NCBI RefSeq assembly: GCF_026011795.1
Contig: NZ_BRVS01000018.1
Location: 62,001 to 126,000 of the forward strand
Reading direction: 5' to 3'
DNA: 64,000 bases
Source: Arthrobacter mangrovi
GTDB lineage: Bacteria > Actinomycetota > Actinomycetes > Actinomycetales > Micrococcaceae
Shown here: in pieces, positions 43,519 through 51,962 of the stretch
Layout: each line of letters starts with the position of its first letter
Position numbering within the stretch: position 1 is the first letter of the stretch
The notes under the pieces: model-generated
What the model saw: only the letters and a program-made list of their open reading frames with translations
Database searches by the model: none
What the model was told of the DNA's origin: nothing
Position numbers and translations under genes: made by a program

Positions 43519-44862
43519 GTGTTCGGCCGGGCGCTTGATCCGGCGATGGCTCAGGAGTCCCGGAATGCAGCCCTTGTCCTGCAGCGGAACCCCGCGGGCG
43601 AAATCGGCCCACAACCGCCGCAGCCGCCGGCCCTGTCCGTCGACGGTCTCCCACGAGGCCCCGGCCAGCAACCGTGACGCGGCCCAGGCCTGCCTTGTCC
43701 CCAGAAGCAGTGGCAGGTCGATCGTGTGGGCGGAGCCGTACGGATTGCCGGGGACGGCCCAGGAGAGCACATACCTGTGGGCAGTACCGCCGGCACGCGC
43801 GTGCCGCCCGGCGAACCGCCGGATGGCCCGTGAGTAGACCGCCGCCGTCAGAGTCTTGACGACGGCGCGGCGGACCAGCGGGCCGAGCAGCGGCACCTGG
43901 ATGGCTCGCTGCAGGGCAGGCACTGTGGGCAGGTACAGCCGTGCCTCCTCGGCGGTGTGGCCGATGAGGATGTCGATCTGCGGTGCTGCGCCGTCCCACG
44001 CCGCGTCGATCCCGTGCTCCGCGGGCAGGGGATGATGTCCGTACTGGGTCCCGAACGCCATCTGCCCCATGAGCCCGAATGAGGCGGCACGCCGCTGGAC
44101 TTCGGCCTGCAGGGCGAGGACCTCGGCAGCGGACATGTCCGCGGTGGCTGCCTCCGCTGCCCGGGCCATGGCGGTCTGCATCCCGCGACGGTCTCGGGAG
44201 AGGCCAAGCGGCGGGCTTTGGAGTATGGCCCTGCGAAACAACGATTCTGCTCCCGGGGCCGCCATGAGATGGGCCACGGCGTCGCCGCCGGAGGACTGGC
44301 CGAAGAGCGTGACGTGGTCCGGGTCGCCGCCGAAGGCCCGGATGTTGCGCTGCACCCAGCGCAAGGCCTCGAGCTGGTCCAGCAGTCCAAGGTTGGCCGG
44401 CCGGGTGCGTCCCGAGCCCAGGAAGCCAAAGAGGCCCAGCCGGTACGTCACCGCCACCACGATGACGCGCTGTTCGGCGACCAGCCGGGCCGGGTCCATG
44501 ATCGGGGCGTCGCCCGCCCCGCTGGTGTAGGAACCGCCGTGGATCCAGACCATGACCGGAAGTTGCTCGCCGGTTCGTACCTGCCGCGGCAGCGTGATGG
44601 ACAGCCGCTGGCAATGCTCGTCCCGGGGCATCCCCGCCAGCGCGTCGCCGAGGACTTCGGCGAGGAAGCGTGAGCGGGCCTGGGGGCAGGCTGGCGACGG
44701 TTCCGTCGCCGCAAACGGCTCTGTCCAATCCCGTGCCGGGACCGGGGCGGCGAAACGGTCTGCGGCCGCGTAGGGAATGCCTGTGGCCCGGACGACGGCG
44801 CCGTCGTCCCAAGCGTGTATAGGACCGCAGGGCGGCGCGAAGGCCAGCGTGGCGGACTCCAT
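43504..44862 (-). CDS. Type B carboxylesterase
   Basis: A 452-residue alpha/beta hydrolase of the carboxylesterase type B family (PnbA-like). The oxyanion hole is VMVWIHGGSYTSG, the nucleophile elbow TLFGQSSGGDAV, the acid lies in the HTAEEARLYL segment, and the His is in GSAHTIDLPLL. No signal peptide is seen. It is slightly shorter than the usual 490-550 residues. The frame is open far upstream into the MFS gene; the ATG at 44862 (or 44865) is chosen because AGAAGG lies just upstream. It follows the MFS exporter gene by 58 nt, so the two may be co-transcribed. Confidence 0.87.
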   Translation of the reverse strand: MESATLAFAPPCGPIHAWDDGAVVRATGIPYAAADRFAAPVPARDWTEPFAATEPSPACPQARSRFLAEVLGDALAGMPRDEHCQRLSITLPRQVRTGEQLPVMVWIHGGSYTSGAGDAPIMDPARLVAEQRVIVVAVTYRLGLFGFLGSGRTRPANLGLLDQLEALRWVQRNIRAFGGDPDHVTLFGQSSGGDAVAHLMAAPGAESLFRRAILQSPPLGLSRDRRGMQTAMARAAEAATADMSAAEVLALQAEVQRRAASFGLMGQMAFGTQYGHHPLPAEHGIDAAWDGAAPQIDILIGHTAEEARLYLPTVPALQRAIQVPLLGPLVRRAVVKTLTAAVYSRAIRRFAGRHARAGGTAHRYVLSWAVPGNPYGSAHTIDLPLLLGTRQAWAASRLLAGASWETVDGQGRRLRRLWADFARGVPLQDKGCIPGLLSHRRIKRPAEHLKLQ

Positions 44863-44920
44863 CATTGCCTTCTTCTGCCGGCATCCGGATGCGGTGACGG
44901 GCGTGCGTGCATGGAAACGG

Positions 44921-46177
44921 TCAGGACTTCGGCGGGGCGGGCCGGGCAAGGGTCTCGCGGCCGAACAGTAACCACAGCAGCGCGGCGGCCACGGCGACGG
45001 CTCCGGTGGCGGCGAAAGCCCAGTCGTAGCCGAGGCGGTCCGCCAGGGCGCCGGCCAGCACGGGGCCGATGATGGCGCCGCCGTCCGTGGCCATTTGGAA
45101 GACCGCCAGCACTTTGCCGCCGCTGCGGTCGTTGCCAATGATGTCGGCGACAGCTGCCTGCTGGGCCGGACCGAGGAGACCTGATCCGAAACCCGCCGTG
45201 ACGGAGGCGGCCACGAAGAGCGGGACGGACTCGGTGAAGCCAATGGCGGCGATGGACAAACCGACGATGACCAGGCCGGCGATCACGAGCGGCCGCCGCC
45301 CGGCGGAATCGGAGAGCCTGCCGGAAAAAGTCAGGGCCAGCGCGTTGCCCACGGCGAAGACCGCGAGCGCAAGGCCGGCCGTCTCCGGTCCGGCTCCCAG
45401 CACCGCCGCGGCGAAAATGGGAATCAGTGCCATTCGGACGCCGAAGGTCGCCCAGCCGTTCGCGAACGCGGAAACGATCGCCGCCCGGTAGCCGGGATCG
45501 GCCAATGCCTCGCGGACGGCCATCGGCTCGGGAACGGGGATGTCCTCGCCGGTTCCTGCCGGTGGCTTCTTCAGCAGCACGGCGACCACTGCCGCGGCAA
45601 CGACCAGCGCGACGGCATAGACGATGAAAGGCATCCGCAGCCCGAACCCTGCCAGCAGGCCGCCGGCGACCGGGCCGAGGATGCCGCCCAGCAGGAATGT
45701 CGACGCGTAGGCGCCGGACACCCTGCCGCGGCTGTTCGGCGGGGCCAGCCTGATGATGAGGGCGGTTGCGGAGACCGTGAACATAGTGGAGCCGGCGCCG
45801 CCAAGGCCGCGGAACAGCAGCAGTTGCCAGTAGTCCTGTGCGAGGGCGCAGGCACCGGTGGAGACCGCAACGATCAGCAGGCCAATCAGGTAGACCCGGC
45901 GCTCGCCCCACTTGCCGACGAGGACACCGCCGACGGGGGCGAAGACGAGGCGCATGAACGCGAAGACGCTGACGATAATGCTGGCGGCTGCCACGCCGAC
46001 GTCGAAACTCGCAGCGAACTGCGGCAGGACCGGCGCGACGATGCCGTAGCCAAGGGCGATAACGAAGGCGGCGGCGATCAGGACCTTGATGTCCCTCGGC
46101 AGCGGGGCAGGGGACACTTCGTCGCGAACGTCTCGAGGCGCGCCCGGAACGGACACCAACCGGCGGAAGAGGGGCAT
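44921..46177 (-). CDS. MFS transporter, drug-efflux type
   Basis: A 418-residue major facilitator with twelve predicted membrane helices. The first cytoplasmic loop reads GGVLVGKWGERRVYLIG (motif A-like), and helix 5 holds the Gly-rich GGILGPVAGGLLAG expected of drug antiporters (motif C-like). Substrate unknown. The ATG at 46177 is set by a -10 (TAGGGT) 6 nt upstream. The neighbouring esterase and dioxygenase genes suggest a role with an aromatic or ester compound; this is inference. It is divergent from amtB. Confidence 0.88.
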   Translation of the reverse strand: MPLFRRLVSVPGAPRDVRDEVSPAPLPRDIKVLIAAAFVIALGYGIVAPVLPQFAASFDVGVAAASIIVSVFAFMRLVFAPVGGVLVGKWGERRVYLIGLLIVAVSTGACALAQDYWQLLLFRGLGGAGSTMFTVSATALIIRLAPPNSRGRVSGAYASTFLLGGILGPVAGGLLAGFGLRMPFIVYAVALVVAAAVVAVLLKKPPAGTGEDIPVPEPMAVREALADPGYRAAIVSAFANGWATFGVRMALIPIFAAAVLGAGPETAGLALAVFAVGNALALTFSGRLSDSAGRRPLVIAGLVIVGLSIAAIGFTESVPLFVAASVTAGFGSGLLGPAQQAAVADIIGNDRSGGKVLAVFQMATDGGAIIGPVLAGALADRLGYDWAFAATGAVAVAAALLWLLFGRETLARPAPPKS

Positions 46178-46183
46178 GGAACA

Positions 46184-46189
46184 ACCCTA
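46184..46189 (-). promoter_or_regulatory. -10 element of a probable leaderless promoter
   Basis: On the minus strand TAGGGT is followed by 6 nt (TGTTCC) and the ATG of the MFS gene. Confidence 0.5.
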
Positions 46190-46198
46190 GCCGGGTCT

Positions 46199-46267
46199 GA
46201 AACACGCCTGAAACACGCAGGACAAGCGGGTTTTACCTGCGCGCATTCCTTGTAACTTTTCCGCAAT
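46199..46267 (+). promoter_or_regulatory. GlnR-like boxes upstream of amtB
   Basis: GAAAC-N6-GAAAC (46199-46214) and GTAAC-N6-GCAAT (46252-46267) match the direct-repeat pattern of Streptomyces GlnR boxes (gTnAc-N6-GaAAc). They lie 90-155 bp before amtB. GlnR control of amtB-glnK is known in that genus; here it is inferred. AmtR is the alternative nitrogen regulator. Confidence 0.45.
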
Positions 46268-46352
46268 GAGGCCACTCATCGGAGGAAACACGGTCCCGGC
46301 AATCTTGATGCAGATGCGGGAACTGCCCGCCCAAGGACGAGAGGACGTGAAA

Positions 46353-47657
46353 ATGGATCTGTCAGCAGGTCACGTCTGGGTAATGATCTCGGCAGCACTT
46401 GTGCTGCTCATGACGCCAGGCCTGGCATTCTTCTACGGCGGCATGACCCGTGCCAAGGCCGCCCTGAACATGATGATGATGAGCTTCATTTCCATCGGCC
46501 TGGTTGCCGTGGTGTGGGTGCTGTGGGGCTACTCCATGAGCGGCGGCGACGGGGTGGCGCAGCTGTTCGGCAACCCGTTCGCTTCCTTCGGCATGGAAGG
46601 CCTGCTGAACACCGAGGACCTGATCGGCGCCGGCTACGGCGCCACCTTCGCGATCATCACGGTAGCGCTCATCTCCGGCGCCATCGCCGATCGCGCCAGG
46701 TTCAGTTCATGGGCACTCTTCGTCCCGATCTGGGTCACCTTGGTCTACTGCCCGCTGGCCTTCATGGTCTGGGGCGGCGGCCTGCTCAGCGCGGAGGGCG
46801 CCATCGGTTCCTGGGCCGGGGAGGCTATCGACTTCGCCGGCGGCACCGTGGTCCATATCAACGCCGGTATGGCCGGGCTGATCCTCGCCCTGATCCTCGG
46901 CAAGCGCAAGGGCTTCGGCAAGGACCCGGCCCAGCGTCCGCACAACATCCCCTTCGTCATGCTGGGCGCGGCACTCCTATGGTTCGGCTGGTTCGGTTTC
47001 AACGGCGGAGCGGCATCGTCGGCTGAGGAAGCGGGCCTCATCTGGGTCAACACCATGGCGGCCCCGGCCGCGGCAATGCTCGGCTGGCTGGTGACCGAAC
47101 GCATCCGCGACGGCCGTCCGACCTCGCTTGGGGCAGCGTCCGGGGTCGTGGCCGGACTCGTAGCCATCACGCCGGCCTGCGCGAACGTATCGCCGGTGGG
47201 AGCGATTGGCCTCGGCGTGGTAGCGGGCGTCCTCGCGGCTCTCGCCGTCGGCCTGAAGTACAAGCTCGGTTATGACGACTCCCTCGACGTGGTCGGCGTC
47301 CACCTGGTCGCAGGTATCGTCGGCACCCTCGCCCTGGGCTTCATCGCACTGCCGGCCGAAGGCGCCGGCGGCGGCCTCTTCTACGGAGGCGGCTTCGCCC
47401 AACTGCTGGCACAGGTCGTCGCTGCAGTCGTCTCGGTTGCCTACTGCGCCATCCTGACCGTCATCATCGGCCTGGCCGTCCACAAGACGGTGGGCTTCCG
47501 GGTCAGCGAGGAAGAAGAAGTCACGGGCGTGGACCTGACCCAGCACGCGGAAAGCGCCTACGAGTTCGGCGGCCTGGGCACCGGAGGCACGTTCGTCCCG
47601 CATCCGGCCACCGACCGCAGCGCCCACGAAGGTTCCAAGGAAGAGGTAACGGCATGA
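46353..47657 (+). CDS. amtB: Ammonium transporter AmtB
   Basis: A 434-residue Amt/Rh channel with eleven predicted membrane helices that takes up ammonium. The twin pore His are visible in VVHINAGMAGL and GVHLVAGIVGTL, and FFYGGMTRAK opens the first loop. The polar C-terminal tail is the site where GlnK docks. The ATG at 46353 is chosen because GAGAGGA lies about 8 nt ahead; an in-frame GTG 6 nt upstream is possible. The stop overlaps the glnK start (ATGA). Confidence 0.95.
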   Translation: MDLSAGHVWVMISAALVLLMTPGLAFFYGGMTRAKAALNMMMMSFISIGLVAVVWVLWGYSMSGGDGVAQLFGNPFASFGMEGLLNTEDLIGAGYGATFAIITVALISGAIADRARFSSWALFVPIWVTLVYCPLAFMVWGGGLLSAEGAIGSWAGEAIDFAGGTVVHINAGMAGLILALILGKRKGFGKDPAQRPHNIPFVMLGAALLWFGWFGFNGGAASSAEEAGLIWVNTMAAPAAAMLGWLVTERIRDGRPTSLGAASGVVAGLVAITPACANVSPVGAIGLGVVAGVLAALAVGLKYKLGYDDSLDVVGVHLVAGIVGTLALGFIALPAEGAGGGLFYGGGFAQLLAQVVAAVVSVAYCAILTVIIGLAVHKTVGFRVSEEEEVTGVDLTQHAESAYEFGGLGTGGTFVPHPATDRSAHEGSKEEVTA

Positions 47658-47992
47658 AACTGGTCACCGCCATCATCCGCCCGGAAAAGCTCGAAGATGT
47701 CCGAGGCAGCCTGGAGAGCTACGGCGTCCAGGGACTGACGGTCAGCCAGGCCAGCGGATACGGCCGGCAGCGCGGACACACGGAGGTCTACCGCGGCGCC
47801 GAGTACACCGTCGACCTGCTGAAGAAGCTGCGGATCGAGGTCCTGGTCGCCGACGAATGGGCCAACGACATCGTCGACGTCCTCGTCGCCACCGCGAACA
47901 CGGGCCGAGCCGGCGACGGCAAGGTGTGGCTGATCAACGTAGAGGAAGCCGTGCGGGTCCGCACCGGCGAACGGGGAGAAGCCGCCATCTGA
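47654..47992 (+). CDS. glnK: Nitrogen regulatory protein PII (GlnK)
   Basis: GlnK senses 2-oxoglutarate, ATP and ADP and blocks AmtB when nitrogen is ample. The 112-residue protein is the standard PII length. The T-loop includes GRQRGHTEVYRGAEY with Tyr51, the residue that is adenylylated or uridylylated by GlnD in relatives, and the B-loop is TANTGRAGDGKVW. It is translationally coupled to amtB. In many actinobacteria glnD follows, but here the next gene is a reverse-strand zwf homologue. Confidence 0.96.
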   Translation: MKLVTAIIRPEKLEDVRGSLESYGVQGLTVSQASGYGRQRGHTEVYRGAEYTVDLLKKLRIEVLVADEWANDIVDVLVATANTGRAGDGKVWLINVEEAVRVRTGERGEAAI

Positions 47993-48027
47993 GCCATCCC
48001 GGCGCAACGGCGGTGAAGCCGTAAGCA

Positions 48028-48089
48028 GGAAGGCCGCCCCGGGGCGCAGCACGAATTATCGTGGCTGTCGCTCCCGGAGGCGGCCTTCC
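48028..48089. terminator. Inverted repeat between convergent glnK and zwf
   Basis: GGAAGGCCGCC (48028-48038) pairs with GGCGGCCTTCC (48079-48089) around a 40-nt loop. The position between two convergent genes suggests a bidirectional end signal, although the loop is long and the T-run short. Confidence 0.4.
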
Positions 48090-48113
48090 CCAAGCCCGGG
48101 CCAGGCTCCCATG

Positions 48114-49565
48114 TCATCTCCGGGGCAGGACGCTGTCGGGACGGGAGGTTTCCCAGCCTTCCGGGCCGCGGCTGCCGGCGCGGTACTCCTCGAGCGGCAC
48201 CTCGCCGGCGGCCCAGGCCTTGAGGACGGGTTCGACGATCCGCCAGCAGTCTTCCGCGATGTCGCCGCGGACAGACAGCAGGGGGTCTCCGCGCAGGACG
48301 CCCTCGAGGACTTCGCCGTAGGGGAGCAGGTCGGGGGCGTGCATGGCGGCCTCCAGCGCCACCCGGTCGAGGGTGAAGATGTCGCCCGGGGCGTTGACGT
48401 CGATTTCCAGCTGCAGCGTTTCGGGTCCGAAGCCGATCCGCAGCCGGGTCGGAGCGTCCACCCCTTTGAATCCCGCCGGAACCTGCACCGGCTTGAAGGT
48501 CACGATGGCCTCCTTCTGCTGCCTGCCCAGGGCCTTTCCCGAGCGCAGGATGAAGGGCACGCCGGCCCAGCGGAAGTTATTGACGGAGACTTCGATTTCC
48601 GCCAGTGTTTCCGTCTCGTGCGCCGGGTCGACGCCGGCTTCGGCGGCATAGTCGGGGATGTCGCGCCCGTCGATCTGCCCGGCGGTGTAGCGGGCCCGCC
48701 GCGTGCTCCTGGCGTAGTCGGGATTGACGGAACTCGCCCGCAGGACGCTGCCGATATGGTCCCGGAGATCCCGTTCGGTCAGCGAGGCCGGCGCGTTGAT
48801 CGCCATCAGCGCCATGATCTGCAGCAAGTGGCTCTGGATCATGTCGCGCAGTGCGCCGGCCTTGTCGTAGTAGCGGGCGCGCCCCTCCAGCGCCAGCGAT
48901 TCGTCGTAGAAGATCTCCACCTTCTCGACGTGCAGGTTGTTCATCAGCGGTTCGAGGAGCCGATTGGCGAACCGCAGGCCGAGGATGTTGAAGACGGTGG
49001 CCTTGCCGAGGAAGTGGTCGACCCGGTGGATCCGGTCTTCCGGAACCAGCGAGAGCAGCGTGCGGTTAAGCGAGGCCGCGGATTCCCGGCTGGTACCGAA
49101 CGGCTTCTCCAGCACCAGGCGGGTTCCCTCGGGCAGGTCCTGCGGCTCCAGCAGTTCGCAGGCCTTCTGGCTTACGGCGGGCGGCAGCGCAAAGAAGACC
49201 GCCACCGGGGCCTCGACGGAGGCAATCAGGCGTGCGAGGGTCCCCTCGGCCGTGACGTCGACCACATGGTATTCCGTCCGCTCCTGGATGGAGCGCAGGT
49301 CCTGCCTGCCGGCGTCGTTGGCCTTCCCCGCACAGTCGGTGAACGCCGTTCCGACGCGGTCCCGCCATCTGGCTGTGTCCCAATCGTCCGCGCCGGCGCC
49401 GACGAGTTCTAGCCCGTGCGTCCTCCCTTGGGCTATCAGCTTGCCTAGTCCGGGCAGCAGCAGCCGCCCCGTCAGGTCGCCTGAGGCGCCGAGGATCAGG
49501 AGCGTCCGCACCGGCTCCGGGGCGGAATTGGGGTTGGTGGCCGGGGTGGTCGCGGGGTTCGTCAC
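48114..49565 (-). CDS. zwf: Glucose-6-phosphate dehydrogenase, divergent paralogue
   Basis: A 483-residue member of the G6PDH family, which oxidises glucose 6-phosphate to 6-phosphogluconolactone with NAD(P). The nucleotide-binding ILGASGDLTGRLLLP departs from the usual GASGDLA(R/K)(R/K)KL. EKPFGTSRESA, the catalytic RVDHFLGK (usually RIDHYLGK) and YDKAGALRDMIQSH are preserved. It is not next to opcA, tal or pgl, so it is probably a second copy. The start is GTG at 49565 with AAGG 7 nt ahead; the frame is open much further, but that part lies antisense to ffh. Confidence 0.88.
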   Translation of the reverse strand: MTNPATTPATNPNSAPEPVRTLLILGASGDLTGRLLLPGLGKLIAQGRTHGLELVGAGADDWDTARWRDRVGTAFTDCAGKANDAGRQDLRSIQERTEYHVVDVTAEGTLARLIASVEAPVAVFFALPPAVSQKACELLEPQDLPEGTRLVLEKPFGTSRESAASLNRTLLSLVPEDRIHRVDHFLGKATVFNILGLRFANRLLEPLMNNLHVEKVEIFYDESLALEGRARYYDKAGALRDMIQSHLLQIMALMAINAPASLTERDLRDHIGSVLRASSVNPDYARSTRRARYTAGQIDGRDIPDYAAEAGVDPAHETETLAEIEVSVNNFRWAGVPFILRSGKALGRQQKEAIVTFKPVQVPAGFKGVDAPTRLRIGFGPETLQLEIDVNAPGDIFTLDRVALEAAMHAPDLLPYGEVLEGVLRGDPLLSVRGDIAEDCWRIVEPVLKAWAAGEVPLEEYRAGSRGPEGWETSRPDSVLPRR

Positions 49566-49737
49566 ATTCACACCTTGCCACCGGAGCGGTGAACTGTCGC
49601 CTGCTTGGCCGGATTTCGGATCCGCCATCGGGGCGTCCCGGACCAACCTCAAGTCCATACTTGGTACGCTGGAAAAGCTGTACTCCGGCCATGCCTGCCG
49701 GATCTGACCGAAGATCGACGAAAGAAGTGCACGGCAC

Positions 49738-51321
49738 GTGTTCAATTCACTCTCTGACCGGTTGGCCTCAACCTTCAAGAATCTGCGCGGCAAGGGACGC
49801 CTGTCCGAAGCCGACGTCGACGCCACCGTCCGCGAGATCCGCCGCGCCCTCCTCGATGCCGACGTCGCCGTCCCCGTGGTGCGTGAGTTCGCCGCCCATG
49901 TGAAGGAACGGGCGCTGGGCGAGGAAGTCTCCGCCGCGCTCAATCCCGGCCAGCAGGTCGTCAAGATCGTCAATGACGAGCTGGTGCGCATCCTCGGCGG
50001 CGAGACCCGGCGCATCCGGCTGGCCAAGAACCCGCCGACCGTGATCATGCTTGCCGGCCTGCAGGGTGCCGGCAAGACCACCCTCGGCGGCAAGCTGGCC
50101 AAGTGGCTCAAGGGCCAGGGCCACAGCCCCATCCTCGTTGCCGCGGACCTCCAGCGGCCCAACGCCGTCACGCAGCTCCAGGTCAACGGCCAGCGCGCCG
50201 GCGTCCCGGTGTTCGCCCCGCACCCGGGCGTGCAGTCCGAGTTCGAGGCACCCACCGGCGATCCCGTGGCCGTAGCCCGCGACGGCGTGGCGGAAGCCCG
50301 TGCGAAGCTGCACGATGTGGTGATCGTGGACACCGCCGGACGGCTGGGCATCGACACCGAAATGATGCAGCAGGCGGCGGACATCCGCGCCGCCATCAAC
50401 CCGGACGAAGTCCTCTTCGTCATCGACGCCATGATCGGCCAGGACGCGGTCAACACGGCGCAGGCCTTCAACGAGGGCGTCGACTTCACCGGCGTGGTGC
50501 TCTCCAAGCTGGACGGCGACGCCAGGGGCGGTGCCGCGCTGTCGGTGGCTTCCGTCACCGGCAAGCCCGTGATGTTCGCGTCGACCGGCGAGAACCTGGA
50601 CGACTTCGAGATCTTCCACCCGGACCGCATGGCCAACCGGATCCTGGACATGGGCGACATCCTGTCCCTGATCGAGCAGGCGGAAAAATCCTGGGACAAG
50701 GGCGAAGCCGAACGGATGGCGAAGAAGTTCGTCGACCAGGAGGACTTCACGCTCGAGGACTTCCTCGCGCAGATGCAGCAGATCCGCAAAATGGGCTCGA
50801 TGAAGAAGATGCTCATGATGATGCCCGGTGCCGCCGGCATGCGGCAGCAGCTGGAGAACTTCGACGAGCGGGAGATTGACCGGGTCGAGGCCATCGTGCG
50901 CTCGATGACGCCGCACGAACGCCTGGCGCCCAAGATCATCAACGGCTCCCGGCGCGCCCGCATCGCACGCGGCTCCGGCGTCCACGTCTCGGAAGTCAAC
51001 GGCCTGCTGGAGCGTTTCGGCCAGGCCCAGAAGATGATGAAGAAGATGGCCCAGGGCGGCGGCATCCCGGGCATGCCAGGCATGGCCGGCCCCGGCGGCT
51101 TCGGCGGGGCGCGCAAGGGCAAGCAGGTGGCCAAGGGCAAGAAGAAGGCCCGTTCGGGCAATCCGGCCAAGGCCGCCCAGGAGCTGCGCGAGGCCGAGGA
51201 ACGCCGTGCGGGCGCCCGGAACGCGCTGCCCACCGGGGCCGCGTTCGGCCAGCAGCAGGAGGAGTTCGATCCTTCGGCACTGAACCTGCCGAAGGGTTTC
51301 GAGAAGTTCCTCGGTAAGTAG
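49738..51321 (+). CDS. ffh: Signal recognition particle protein Ffh
   Basis: Ffh binds signal sequences and 4.5S RNA and delivers ribosomes to FtsY. The 527-residue protein has an N domain (1-95), a GTPase domain with LAGLQGAGKTTLGGKLA near residue 105, DTAGRLGIDTEMM, and LSKLDGDARGGAALS. A Met-rich M domain (about 300-435, IRKMGSMKKMLMMMPG) follows. The C-terminal tail is Gly/Met/Pro- and Lys-rich and longer than in E. coli. The start is GTG at 49738. It is divergent from zwf. Confidence 0.97.
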   Translation: MFNSLSDRLASTFKNLRGKGRLSEADVDATVREIRRALLDADVAVPVVREFAAHVKERALGEEVSAALNPGQQVVKIVNDELVRILGGETRRIRLAKNPPTVIMLAGLQGAGKTTLGGKLAKWLKGQGHSPILVAADLQRPNAVTQLQVNGQRAGVPVFAPHPGVQSEFEAPTGDPVAVARDGVAEARAKLHDVVIVDTAGRLGIDTEMMQQAADIRAAINPDEVLFVIDAMIGQDAVNTAQAFNEGVDFTGVVLSKLDGDARGGAALSVASVTGKPVMFASTGENLDDFEIFHPDRMANRILDMGDILSLIEQAEKSWDKGEAERMAKKFVDQEDFTLEDFLAQMQQIRKMGSMKKMLMMMPGAAGMRQQLENFDEREIDRVEAIVRSMTPHERLAPKIINGSRRARIARGSGVHVSEVNGLLERFGQAQKMMKKMAQGGGIPGMPGMAGPGGFGGARKGKQVAKGKKKARSGNPAKAAQELREAEERRAGARNALPTGAAFGQQQEEFDPSALNLPKGFEKFLGK

Positions 51322-51397
51322 CTTTCAACGCAAGGTCCGGCGGCTTTGCCGGATCCTGCTGCACCGCGCCGTGGCAGGCCGAGCAGGGAGGGCAGTT

Positions 51398-51931
51398 GTG
51401 ACCAAGCAGCATCTGGACGGATTCTATGGTTCCGTCTGGAAACGGCCTGCCTCGGTGGCCGTCATTGTCCGCACGGTCGGCGGGTCGGTCCTGCTGGCCC
51501 CGGACCCCACGGGCGGTCTGGCCTTGCCGGCCGGCCTGGTCAAGAGCGGCGAGGATCCCCGCGGGGCGGCCGCCCGGGTCCTCGACGCGACGTCGCTGCA
51601 GCTTCCGCTGGGCCGGATCCTCGCCATTGATTACCAGCAGGCGCCGGACGCGCCCGCCGAGGCGTTCACGTTCATTTACGACGGCGGTACGTACGAGGGC
51701 GGTGAACTCGCGGCGGCTGCCGGGGGACAGGCGGGCTTCCTGGACTTCCAGTTGGCGTTGCTGGAGCTGGACCGGACCCAGGCGGCACAGCTGAAGGCAG
51801 CGCTGGACGCCCACGAGCTGCTGACGGTCCTCGAACTGCGAAACGGGCAGCCGCTGGATACCGTGCAGCGGGACGTGCCGCGGCGGGAACTCATGGCCGG
51901 TTTCGACGGGACGCTGAGCCCTGGCCGCTAG
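51398..51931 (+). CDS. Degenerate Nudix-fold protein
   Basis: A 177-residue protein with the outline of a Nudix domain. The strand before the box (SVAVIVRTVGGSVLLAPDPTGGLALPAG) is intact. The box itself runs GLVKSGEDPRGAAARVLDATSLQL: the Gly and first Glu are present, but the REUXEE core is replaced by RVLDAT. The metal-binding glutamates are therefore missing and hydrolase activity is unlikely. A ligand-binding or structural role is possible. The start is GTG at 51398 with GGGAGGG 6 nt ahead. It lies between ffh and an alpha/beta hydrolase on the same strand. Confidence 0.75.
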   Translation: MTKQHLDGFYGSVWKRPASVAVIVRTVGGSVLLAPDPTGGLALPAGLVKSGEDPRGAAARVLDATSLQLPLGRILAIDYQQAPDAPAEAFTFIYDGGTYEGGELAAAAGGQAGFLDFQLALLELDRTQAAQLKAALDAHELLTVLELRNGQPLDTVQRDVPRRELMAGFDGTLSPGR

Positions 51932-51962
51932 CTGGGGCTCCCGGTCCGCCGGAAAGACGCGC

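Noticed and set aside
49566-51233. Upstream extension of the zwf frame to over 1000 codons
   Set aside because: The extension is antisense to ffh and Ser/Arg-rich. The G6PDH domain starts just after the GTG at 49565, which has AAGG 7 nt ahead.
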